Origin: an uncultured Fidelibacterota bacterium
GTDB lineage: Bacteria; Fidelibacterota; Marinisomatia; Marinisomatales; UBA8229
Assembly (NCBI GenBank): GCA_913054425.1
Contig: CAJXJG010000131.1
Location: 1-5,330 of the forward strand
Length of the DNA: 5,330 nucleotides
Reading direction: 5' to 3'
Shown: one piece after another, positions 1 to 5,330 of the stretch
Layout: each line of letters begins with the position of its first letter
How positions within the stretch are numbered: the first letter of the stretch is position 1
Notes under the pieces: generated by a model
Database searches by the model: none
Told to the model about the DNA's origin: nothing
The model's input: the letters and a program-made list of their open reading frames with translations, nothing else
Translations under genes and position numbers: made by a program

Positions 1-190
1 ATCATATAATGTCAAGACTTTCTTCTCTGATTTAGAGTGGGGATTTAACAAGAATAGGGGAGTTTACTTGGAGGGTGTCTGACTGTGAAGAATTAGTGGG
101 GGTTACTCACAGGGGAATGATGGGGTTGGTTTTAGTTTATAACTTAAAAAAAACTATTCTCTATCTATTCATTTGGCATTCCTGTCCAGT
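1..190. other. Non-coding stretch with G-rich imperfect repeats
   Basis: No reading frame in this stretch resembles a protein; stops are frequent in the frames I read. The plus strand has several runs of four or five G (39-42, 57-60, 98-102, 112-115, 122-125). Three of them sit in a similar context: AGTGGGGATTTAAC (36-49), ATAGGGGAGTTTAC (54-67) and AGTGGGGGTTACTC (95-108). Such short repeated motifs can occur at insertion-sequence ends, but I see no transposase and no matching inverted repeat. A run of eight A (146-153) reads as T8 on the minus strand, downstream of the cytochrome gene, but no clear hairpin precedes it. The function is unknown. Confidence 0.4.
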
Positions 191-598
191 TTATTGAATA
201 AGCATAGCATGATGAGTTCGGATTTTTTCCGGCCACAAGGATTTAAAATATTGAATAACTGTTACAATTTTCTCATCACTCAGACGATCACCAAATCCAC
301 GCATTGGTGAATCAGAAGCGATTGATCCTTCCTTGACTGTTTTAAAAAGTACCTCATTAGAATGATGCCAGGCATGACCAGCCCCATTAAGAGAAGGAGC
401 TATGTAGGTTCCATTTGCATTAATTCCCCCTTTAGGAGAATTTGGATTTTGACCTTCTCCTTGAGCTCCATGACAGGTAGAACAATTTTTTTCATAGATT
501 GTTTTACCTCTATGGATTTGTTCACTATCAGGTTCAAGACTGAGAGCCTCTATTGGAGATGATTTATACAAATACCAAATGCTTGCGGATAGGTTCAT
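191..598 (-). CDS. Class I c-type cytochrome, N-terminus probably truncated
   Basis: This 135-residue protein is a small mono-haem cytochrome c, which normally carries electrons in the periplasm or at the outer face of the inner membrane. The haem-binding motif CSTCH is at residues 39-43, and the likely sixth haem ligand is Met99 in the SPMRGFGD segment. The C-terminal helix (about 107-122, LSDEKIVTVIQYFKSLWP) is typical of the family. The first residues (MNLSASIWYLYKSSP) contain a short hydrophobic stretch with no basic n-region, so this is not a convincing signal peptide or anchor. The codon just before the ATG in this frame is TAA, so no longer in-frame version exists. The ATG overlaps the stop of the upstream kinase remnant (ATGA), so translation may be coupled to it. 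The 5' end may have been lost in the decay seen upstream. The family call is firm; whether the gene works is uncertain. Confidence 0.8.
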   Translation of the reverse strand: MNLSASIWYLYKSSPIEALSLEPDSEQIHRGKTIYEKNCSTCHGAQGEGQNPNSPKGGINANGTYIAPSLNGAGHAWHHSNEVLFKTVKEGSIASDSPMRGFGDRLSDEKIVTVIQYFKSLWPEKIRTHHAMLIQ

Positions 599-990
599 TT
601 ATTATTTTTAAGAAAGTTGTTGATTTCTTCCCTCTCTGGTACCGCCTTTCTTCCACCAGATCTTGAACAATATAGAGAAGCGGCAGCGGCAGCCCAACAA
701 ACTGAGTTTTCCTTAGTATTTCCTTCCGCCAAGCCCAAAGCGAAGATACCATGAAAAACATCCCCAGCACCGAGCGTGCCCACAGTCTTGACTTTAAATG
801 CGGGAAAATGCCGGAGACTCCCTTTTTCCAGCCAACGAGTGCCGGCAGAACTTTCAGTGACTCCCACCCAGCCTCGGTTCTGTTCAGCAGCATGATGAAG
901 GGCTTTTTCTATGGACTTCCCAACTGCGGATTCCTGCAGTGCTGGTAGTGAAAAAATGTCCATCCCGTGTTTGCGGGAGCTTCCTCTCAA
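595..990 (-). pseudogene. C-terminal remnant of a PfkB-family sugar kinase
   Basis: The frame encodes about 131 residues that match only the C-terminal part of ribokinase/PfkB-family carbohydrate kinases, which are usually about 300 residues long. The second family signature is visible as TLGAGDVFHG (residues 72-81), including the likely catalytic base Asp77. Before it comes the usual VGVT...GTRWLEKG...HFPAFKV run, and after it a segment (SGGRKAVP) seen near the C-terminus of sulfofructose- or ketohexokinase-like members. The N-terminal substrate-binding half is absent. The only possible starts are a TTG at 990 or an ATG at 963, neither of which restores it. The Asp that normally precedes TxGAGD is Gly71. 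Upstream, the sequence runs directly into acyl-CoA dehydrogenase debris. The sugar substrate cannot be told. I read it as a 5'-truncated pseudogene; a residual expressed fragment is possible. Confidence 0.8.
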
Positions 991-1193
991 TCATCGTAGA
1001 AGCCAAGACAGTGCGCTGAATTTTTTGTACATCTGCAGATTGTAAACATACGTACATCCCGCACAATGCGTTCTAATGATAAATTCCTTGAATATCCTGC
1101 GGAACCGAATTATTTCAGTGCTTCATTCGTGGCTTTGATAGCCATTTCAGAAACAAATATTTCTTCCAAAACCCTCTTTTTTGTAAAATCATC
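977..1193 (-). pseudogene. Degraded C-terminal fragment of an acyl-CoA dehydrogenase
   Basis: Translating 1193-1038 gives a run that reads EEIFVSEMAIKATNEALK, then an in-frame TAA (1112-1110), then FGSAGYSRNLSLERIVRDVRMFTI. This closely resembles the C-terminal domain of acyl-CoA dehydrogenases, where a GGYGYSR...ERxxRDxR segment precedes the catalytic-domain end. The homology continues in another frame from about 1036 as ADVQKIQRTVLASTMIERKL, matching the usual G-T-x-(D/E)-(V/I)-Q-K/R-I...AR tail, so there is a frameshift near 1038, perhaps with loss of a few codons. Only about the last 70 residues of a normally 380-residue enzyme survive. The fragment begins about 20 bp after the end of uxuB and runs directly into the kinase remnant. 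It cannot encode a working enzyme. The family match is by eye. Confidence 0.7.
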
Positions 1194-1212
1194 TTTTTAT
1201 ACAAGTTTATTG

Positions 1213-2748
1213 CTATTCTAGTCTATCGTGTTTAATTAAATTTTCAATAGATAGAGTAGATCTATTTTTCAGGAGTCTTGTAAATGTTTTTTGTATTTGT
1301 GTGCAAAATAATGAATTCTGCGATAGATCTTTACCAAATATTTCTGTTAAATCCAGTATTGCCCGTGTGTATGATTCAGAATTTTCAAAGACAATTTTCT
1401 TTGATACCAATATACCTGTTTCAAAAGCTATTATCTTAAACCGTTCACTCATTGGATCACGGACTTCAATTGCTTTACCAAATTCGTCAACTCCCAAAAT
1501 AAACCGCATCCATGCGGCTACAGCTAAGGATATTTTTGAGAAAGGACGTTTGTGGAGAACTTGCGCACGGACGGTATTCAACAGACGTTGAGGTAATTTT
1601 TGTGAACCGTCCATAGCAATCTGCCAAGTTCGATGACTCAAACCTGGATTTTTAAAACGGTTCAAAAGCACGTTTTTATAATGAGTTAAATCTACAGAAG
1701 GCGGTGTTTGCAATGTAGGTGTTATTTCTTCGTCCATCATTTCACGAATAAATTTCAAAAATGTAGAATCAAGCATAGCATCAGAAACATACTCATAGCC
1801 TGCAAGATAGCCAAGATATGCGATTGTCGAGTGTGCTCCATTGAGCAGACGAAGTTTCATTTCTTCATACGGCCTAATGTCTTCAGTAAGTTCCACCCCT
1901 ACGCTTTGCAAATCCGGAAATCCGCACGCAAAATTATTTTCAATTACCCATTGTCGGAAAGGTTCGCAGATAACTGCGGCTTCATCTCTACACTTTAATT
2001 GTTGCGCAATGGACAATTTGTCATTTTCTGTTACCGCCGGGACAATGCGATCTACCATACTGCAAGGAAAACATCCTTGATCCGCTATCCATTGATTTAA
2101 TTCAGGATTGATTATTTCGGAAAACTCAAGCACCAAATTTCTGAGCATTTTCCCGTTTTCCGGGAGGTTATCACAGCTCAGCACCGTATAAGGCGGAAGG
2201 CCTGCCTTATACCTTAAATCCAATCCGGCAACCAAAAATCCAATGGCACTTATAGGAAAGTTACGGTTTGCAATGTCGTGTAAAATATCAGGATGTTTTT
2301 TCAGTAATTTCCCGGAGGACGGATCATGGCAATATCCTTTTTCCGAAATGGTCAGAGTCACCAGTTTTGTCTGAAAATCAGCAAGTCGTTTTAAGACTTC
2401 GATTTGCTCTTTCGGTGCAAACAAAACTTCTTTCACAGAACCAATGACTTTTAGACTGTCACCTCTTTCAGTGCGCTCCGCAACGGTGTAAAGCGAATTT
2501 TGAGGCAACATTTGATCACGTGTGGTGCAATGGAGGAGACTCACCCCGCAAATCATCCAATCACCGGAATCATGTCCTAAAATTTCATCCAAATAAACCG
2601 CTTGATGCGCACGATGAAAGGCCCCAATTCCGAAATGGACAATACCTATTTTTAGTGAATGGCGATCATAATTCGGCTTAGGGATTTCTTCAGCCAAAAG
2701 TTGGACAGATGTCAAACGGGGAAATCTCTCAGTTTTGGCCTGGTTCAT
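1213..2748 (-). CDS. uxuB: Fructuronate reductase (D-mannonate oxidoreductase), mannitol dehydrogenase family
   Basis: This 511-residue cytoplasmic enzyme belongs to the long-chain mannitol 2-dehydrogenase/fructuronate reductase family and is full length (usual range about 480-510). The N-terminal Rossmann domain starts with GIVHFGIGAFHRAH (about 35-48), which binds NAD(H). Conserved family blocks follow: CDNLPENG (192-199), VDRIVP (232-237) and the catalytic block KLRLLNGAH (298-306). In that block Lys298, Asn303 and His306 match the Lys-Asn-His arrangement known from Pseudomonas mannitol 2-dehydrogenase. The C-terminal helical domain has WMRFILGVDEFGKAIEVRDP (413-432), typical of UxuB-like members. 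The role as D-fructuronate + NADH to D-mannonate is inferred from the neighbouring uxaC and GntR regulator; mannitol or another polyol/uronate dehydrogenase is the alternative. It lies 33 bp downstream of gntR, probably in one operon. The chosen ATG has no clear Shine-Dalgarno sequence; two TATCAA boxes lie in that spot (plus strand 2751-2762). No strong terminator follows the stop. Confidence 0.85.
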   Translation of the reverse strand: MNQAKTERFPRLTSVQLLAEEIPKPNYDRHSLKIGIVHFGIGAFHRAHQAVYLDEILGHDSGDWMICGVSLLHCTTRDQMLPQNSLYTVAERTERGDSLKVIGSVKEVLFAPKEQIEVLKRLADFQTKLVTLTISEKGYCHDPSSGKLLKKHPDILHDIANRNFPISAIGFLVAGLDLRYKAGLPPYTVLSCDNLPENGKMLRNLVLEFSEIINPELNQWIADQGCFPCSMVDRIVPAVTENDKLSIAQQLKCRDEAAVICEPFRQWVIENNFACGFPDLQSVGVELTEDIRPYEEMKLRLLNGAHSTIAYLGYLAGYEYVSDAMLDSTFLKFIREMMDEEITPTLQTPPSVDLTHYKNVLLNRFKNPGLSHRTWQIAMDGSQKLPQRLLNTVRAQVLHKRPFSKISLAVAAWMRFILGVDEFGKAIEVRDPMSERFKIIAFETGILVSKKIVFENSESYTRAILDLTEIFGKDLSQNSLFCTQIQKTFTRLLKNRSTLSIENLIKHDRLE

Positions 2749-2750
2749 TG

Positions 2751-2762
2751 TATCAATATCAA
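2751..2762. promoter_or_regulatory. Tandem TATCAA boxes just upstream of uxuB
   Basis: Plus-strand bases 2751-2762 read TATCAATATCAA, two head-to-tail copies of the hexamer that also occurs as half-sites in the divergent region near uxaC (3852-3885). They lie immediately before the uxuB ATG, where a ribosome binding site would be expected. They could be a second binding site for the GntR regulator, or chance in AT-rich DNA. This is inference from the repeated motif only. Confidence 0.25.
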
Positions 2763-2781
2763 TTTTATATTTTTAACCAGC

Positions 2782-3492
2782 TTATTCTTCAAAATATTCG
2801 TGGTGTTTTTCCAGTAATTGTTCCAAAGAGGTGAAGACTGTGTTTAGGTGGAAGGTCATGGCTTCTACAGCTTGTGTCTCATTTCCGGAACATAGTGCTT
2901 CATAAATTATTGAATGCTCTTCTACAATTTCGGCAGCACTTCTTGGCAAAGGCAAAGCCAAAATTCGCACTCGATCCATTTGAGCTTTGGCATTATTTAT
3001 GATTTTCCAAATCCGACTTGAAAAACGAAATTCCACAATTGTTCTATGGAACATTTCATCTAACTCATACAGTCTTAATCGGTTATCATCTTTGACACAC
3101 AGTTTTTGTTGTTCAAGCAACAATGACAATTTTTCAGACAGATCTGTATTCCAATTCCTTACCGCATCACGAACCATAGCGTTTTCCAAAGACTCCCGAA
3201 TAAATTGGCTTTCCCGAACATCTTGAATGTTAATTCTAGATACATAAGTGCCTGATCGATCAAGAATTACGATCAGTCTTTCATCAGCCAATTTCAACAA
3301 CGCTTCTCGAACCGGAGTACGGGAAATTTGTAATTGCTCACAAATTTCTTTTTCTCTCAATGGTTGTCCAGGTTTCAACCAGAGTGAAATTATTGACTCA
3401 TATAAAATTTGATATACTTGTTGAACAAGATTTTTTTTCCTGACAATTACAGAAGATTCCGGAAGAGGAGGTCTATTAGAAACATAATACAT
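2782..3492 (-). CDS. GntR-family (FadR/FCD subfamily) transcriptional regulator of hexuronate genes
   Basis: This 236-residue cytoplasmic DNA-binding protein has the two-domain layout of the FadR subfamily. The N-terminal winged helix-turn-helix spans about residues 22-87: LKPGQPLREKEICEQLQISRTPVREAL covers the recognition region (SRTPVREAL at 57-65), and the wing ends at GTYVSRI (81-87). The C-terminal all-helical FCD ligand domain spans about 92-225. It shows the usual metal-ligand set: Asp145 and His149 (ELDEMFHRTI), His193 (EEHSIIYEAL) and His215 (AMTFHLNTVF). Such proteins usually repress catabolic operons and release DNA when a pathway sugar acid binds. Being first in the operon with uxuB and divergent from uxaC, it probably controls both, like UxuR or ExuR in enterobacteria; the effector cannot be read from the sequence. 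The start ATG has a weak GGAA about 5 bp upstream, and the length fits the family. Confidence 0.88.
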   Translation of the reverse strand: MYYVSNRPPLPESSVIVRKKNLVQQVYQILYESIISLWLKPGQPLREKEICEQLQISRTPVREALLKLADERLIVILDRSGTYVSRINIQDVRESQFIRESLENAMVRDAVRNWNTDLSEKLSLLLEQQKLCVKDDNRLRLYELDEMFHRTIVEFRFSSRIWKIINNAKAQMDRVRILALPLPRSAAEIVEEHSIIYEALCSGNETQAVEAMTFHLNTVFTSLEQLLEKHHEYFEE

Positions 3493-3524
3493 GAAGTTCC
3501 ATTGGTATTTTTTTAAATTATTTT

Positions 3525-3552
3525 ATTACAAGTTAAATTTGATTTTTCTGAA
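3525..3552 (-). promoter_or_regulatory. Candidate sigma-70-like promoter for gntR-uxuB
   Basis: Reading the minus strand, TTCAGA (3552-3547; 4 of 6 bases matching TTGACA) is followed after 16 bp by TGTAAT (3530-3525; 5 of 6 matching TATAAT). The -10 box ends about 32 bp before the gntR ATG, a suitable distance. The region is AT-rich, so a chance match is quite possible. Confidence 0.3.
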
Positions 3553-3718
3553 ATCTGCGAACCTTTATTTTAAGGAACTCTTGTAGCCTTGTATCATTTA
3601 CTTTAGTGCATATTTTACCATCTCAGGAACTTTCTAAAAAAATGCAAAACATAACTCTCTCTCTCACTGTATTTTCCATTGCTCCAGTCTTAAGTTTATA
3701 CTTCTAATGGAGAAAAAG

Positions 3719-3781
3719 ATGAAAGCGATCATGGATTCGTATCAAGAGAAAGTACCTGAAAAAGGGGAAGATCTTCTATGA
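3719..3781 (+). CDS. Tiny ORF of 20 codons with a good ribosome binding site
   Basis: An ATG at 3719 is preceded by GGAG at 3709-3712 with 6 bp spacing, a better ribosome binding site than that of any larger gene in the window. The 20-residue product begins MKAIMDSYQEK and is charged and hydrophilic. An in-frame ATG at 3707 would add four residues. Its stop overlaps the start of a second tiny ORF (ATGA, 3778-3781). I do not recognise it. It could be a leader peptide, a remnant of a deleted gene, or a chance frame. Confidence 0.2.
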   Translation: MKAIMDSYQEKVPEKGEDLL

Positions 3782-3831
3782 ATTACTATTTACTAGTATT
3801 CTGGATGACAATCAGTAAAAAAAGAAAATAA
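3778..3831 (+). CDS. Tiny overlapping ORF of 17 codons, hydrophobic then basic
   Basis: The ATG at 3778 overlaps the stop of the preceding mini-ORF, and a purine-rich AGGGGAAG lies about 8 bp upstream. The 17-residue product has a hydrophobic core (YYLLVFWMTI) and ends in KKRK. The basic end is encoded by the A-tract repeat, so it may be an accident of composition. A truncated start of a membrane protein gene or a small membrane peptide are alternatives. I have no family match. Confidence 0.15.
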   Translation: MNYYLLVFWMTISKKRK

Positions 3832-3841
3832 AAAAAGAAAA
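3816..3841. repeat. Perfect tandem 13-bp A-tract repeat (TAAAAAAAGAAAA x2)
   Basis: Bases 3816-3828 and 3829-3841 are identical copies of TAAAAAAAGAAAA. The repeat lies 10 bp upstream of the TTGATA operator candidate and about 90 bp upstream of the uxaC start. A-tracts bend DNA and can act as promoter UP-like elements; slippage may change the copy number. The repeat is seen directly, while any role is inferred. Confidence 0.8.
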
Positions 3842-3851
3842 TCCTTGAAAT

Positions 3852-3887
3852 TATCAACAATTGATATATCATCCTAATATATCAATT
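3852..3887. promoter_or_regulatory. Candidate operator: inverted TTGATA half-sites upstream of uxaC
   Basis: A perfect 11-bp inverted repeat is formed by AATTGATATAT (3859-3869) and ATATATCAATT (3877-3887) with a 7-bp spacer. The left arm also pairs with an upstream half-site, TATCAA (3852-3857) with TTGATA (3861-3866), 3 bp apart. The left arm contains the 10-bp palindrome TGATATATCA (3862-3871), and a 9-of-10 copy, TAATATATCA, follows 13 bp later (3875-3884). FadR-subfamily GntR proteins bind short palindromes of this size, so this is the best candidate site for the divergent regulator. TTGATA at 3861 could also act as a -35 box with AATTAT at 3884-3889 as a poor -10 box (17-bp spacer), which would put the operator over the uxaC promoter. 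Confidence 0.45.
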
Positions 3888-3932
3888 ATGTTTTGTCAAA
3901 CCATTGATGTGCAATAATTCGTTTTTTGGGTA

Positions 3933-5330
3933 ATGATGGAAACAAATTCTAACCAATTAATTCTTCATCCAGATCGATTGCTCTCGACAGACACTAACGT
4001 TCGTTCTGTAGCTCGGCGACTATTTAAAGAGGTTGAATATCTTCCCATTGTTAGCCCACATGGACACACAAACCCAGCCTGGTTCGCCAATAATAAACCT
4101 TTTGGAAACCCGTCAGAGCTTTTTATTATTCCGGATCATTACCTCCTCAGAATGCTTTACAGCCAGGGAATTTCACTGGAAGAACTTGGGATTCATCCGT
4201 CAGAAGGTTCGTACATTGAAAACGATCCACTAAAAATATGGAGAAAATTTTCTGAATTTCAATATTTATTTCGAGGTACACCGTCACGTATCTGGTTAGA
4301 TCATGCATTGTACTTCGTGTTTGGTATAAGGGAGTCTCTTTCACCTGAAACTTCTGAAACTATATACAATCAAATTCAGCACAAACTACAACAACCTGAA
4401 TTTCTGCCTAGAGCATTGTTTGATCGCTTTCAAATTGAAACTCTCACGACTACCGAATCACCTTTAGACGATTTACGTCACCATAAAAAAATCCGGAATT
4501 CCGGTTGGAAGGGCAATATCATAACTGCATTCCGTCCAGACGAGGTTGTCGATCCGAGTGCTCAAAATTTTACAAATAATGTTGAAGAATTAGGAATGTT
4601 GACGCACGAAAACTGTACAACTTGGAATGGATACTTGAAAGCGTTAGCTTCACGCAGAGAGTTCTTCAAATCTGTTGGGGCCACTTCAACAGATCATGGA
4701 CATCCTAGTGCGTTTACAGCTGATATAGAAAAAATGGAATGTGAGAAATTGTTTTCAAAAGCCCTCCATGGAGATTTGAAGGAAACTGAAGCAGAATTGT
4801 TCAGAGGACAGATGCTAACGGAAATGGCCAAAATGAGTTTAGATGACGGGTTGGTCATGCAGTTACATCCAGGTTCTTTTCGAAACCATAATAAAGAAAT
4901 ATTTCAGAAATTTAAAAGTGATATGGGTGCTGACATTCCACAGTCGACTAACTATGTACATGGCCTACGCCCTTTATTGAATCGCTTTGGTAACGAAAAA
5001 AAATTAACATTAATATTATTTACATTGGATGAATCAACATACAGCAGAGAACTAGCTCCTTTAGCTGGTCACTATCCATGCCTCAAACTTGGGCCTGCCT
5101 GGTGGTTTTTTGACAGTCCGGATGGAATGCTACGCTATCGTAGAATGACGACAGAAACAGCTGGATTTTACAATACGGTTGGGTTTAATGACGATACACG
5201 TGCTTTTCTTTCTATTCCTGCACGCCATGATATGGCACGACGAGTGGATTGTCGCTATCTTGCAGAATTGGTGTGTGAACACCGAATCAATGAAAATGAG
5301 GCTAGTGAGGTTGCTGTTGACCTTGCATAT
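3933..5330 (+). CDS. uxaC: Glucuronate (uronate) isomerase, 3' end cut by window edge
   Basis: The frame is open from the ATG at 3933 to the last base (466 codons, no stop), so the gene continues past the edge. The family is about 470 residues long, so only a few codons should be missing. UxaC is a cytoplasmic enzyme of the amidohydrolase-like superfamily. It interconverts D-glucuronate and D-fructuronate, and also D-galacturonate and D-tagaturonate, as the first step of hexuronate breakdown. The N-terminal LPIVSPHGHT holds the His43-x-His45 pair. Other conserved blocks are STDHGHP (252-258), MQLHPGSFRNHN, LGPAWWFFDSPDGM (from about 386) and DDTRAFLSIPARHDMARR (420-437, with Arg431-His432-Asp433). 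All are typical of UxaC. A second ATG follows at 3936. An in-frame TAA at 3915 bounds the start, and the ribosome binding site is poor (TGGG). It is divergent from gntR-uxuB and supplies the substrate of UxuB. Confidence 0.93.
   Translation, partial: MMETNSNQLILHPDRLLSTDTNVRSVARRLFKEVEYLPIVSPHGHTNPAWFANNKPFGNPSELFIIPDHYLLRMLYSQGISLEELGIHPSEGSYIENDPLKIWRKFSEFQYLFRGTPSRIWLDHALYFVFGIRESLSPETSETIYNQIQHKLQQPEFLPRALFDRFQIETLTTTESPLDDLRHHKKIRNSGWKGNIITAFRPDEVVDPSAQNFTNNVEELGMLTHENCTTWNGYLKALASRREFFKSVGATSTDHGHPSAFTADIEKMECEKLFSKALHGDLKETEAELFRGQMLTEMAKMSLDDGLVMQLHPGSFRNHNKEIFQKFKSDMGADIPQSTNYVHGLRPLLNRFGNEKKLTLILFTLDESTYSRELAPLAGHYPCLKLGPAWWFFDSPDGMLRYRRMTTETAGFYNTVGFNDDTRAFLSIPARHDMARRVDCRYLAELVCEHRINENEASEVAVDLAY

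Larger units (their letters stand above)
3493..3932. other. Divergent intergenic region between gntR and uxaC
   Basis: This 440 bp AT-rich region separates the leftward gntR-uxuB operon from rightward uxaC. It must hold the promoters of both. Visible contents are a candidate gntR promoter near 3525-3552, two tiny overlapping ORFs (3719-3831), a perfect tandem A-tract repeat (3816-3841) and an inverted repeat that is a candidate operator (3852-3887). A CT run lies at 3655-3665. It is long for a simple two-promoter region, so it may also contain remnants of a lost gene. No tRNA or recognisable structured RNA was seen. Confidence 0.6.

Noticed and set aside
98..129. G-quadruplex
   Set aside because: Only three G4 runs are close together and the next is only GG; the other runs are separated by long loops.
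140..190. Terminator after the cytochrome gene (T8 on the minus strand)
   Set aside because: No stable GC stem precedes the T run.
362..562. Plus-strand frame opposite the cytochrome
   Set aside because: Antisense shadow of a frame with a clear haem motif.
564..893. 109-codon minus-strand frame overlapping the kinase remnant
   Set aside because: It is an alternative frame of the kinase region; the PfkB signature is in the other frame and this one has no recognisable motif.
1160..1212. Possible terminator after uxuB
   Set aside because: An imperfect AT-only hairpin (TTGTA...TACAA) can be drawn, but the run that follows is A-rich rather than U-rich in the uxuB transcript, so it does not look like an intrinsic terminator.
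1301..2080. Plus-strand frames opposite uxuB (1301-1591, 1708-1998, 1841-2080)
   Set aside because: Antisense shadows of a full-length conserved enzyme, with no family features.
2987..3226. Plus-strand frame opposite gntR
   Set aside because: Antisense shadow of an intact regulator.
4033..4344. Frames inside the uxaC region (4033-4233 plus, 4147-4344 minus)
   Set aside because: They lie within the long conserved UxaC frame, which runs uninterrupted from 3933 to the window end.

Overview
The window is AT-rich bacterial DNA. The protein families suggest a Gram-negative proteobacterium, and the residue patterns look most like Alphaproteobacteria; this is an impression from the translated sequences, not a database result. 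Intact catabolic genes sit beside several decayed gene fragments, which suggests a genome losing genes, such as a host-associated or streamlined lineage.

Right part (1213-5330): a hexuronate-use locus. On the minus strand, a GntR/FadR-type regulator (3492-2782) is followed after 33 bp by a mannitol-dehydrogenase-family oxidoreductase, best read as fructuronate reductase UxuB (2748-1213). Divergent from them, on the plus strand, lies glucuronate isomerase UxaC (3933 to the window edge at 5330, cut off just before its stop). UxaC would turn D-glucuronate into D-fructuronate, and UxuB would reduce that to D-mannonate with NADH. The regulator probably senses a pathway intermediate and controls both directions. 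Mannonate dehydratase (UxuA), KDG kinase and an uptake system are not in the window and may lie beyond the right edge.

The 440 bp divergent intergenic region holds a perfect 11-bp inverted repeat built on TTGATA half-sites (candidate operator), possible promoters, a perfect tandem 13-mer A-tract repeat, and two tiny overlapping ORFs of unknown meaning.

Left part (1-1212): a small gene graveyard, all on the minus strand. In transcription order it has a broken C-terminal piece of an acyl-CoA dehydrogenase (about 1193-977, with an in-frame stop and a frameshift), the C-terminal part of a PfkB-family sugar kinase (990-595), and a class I cytochrome c with an intact haem site but no convincing signal peptide (598-191). 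The kinase stop and cytochrome start overlap as ATGA. Bases 1-190 have no gene but carry imperfect G-rich repeats.

I do not see a novel defence, mobile or RNA system here. The points most worth checking are the candidate operator, the state of the cytochrome c gene, and the acyl-CoA dehydrogenase/kinase junction.
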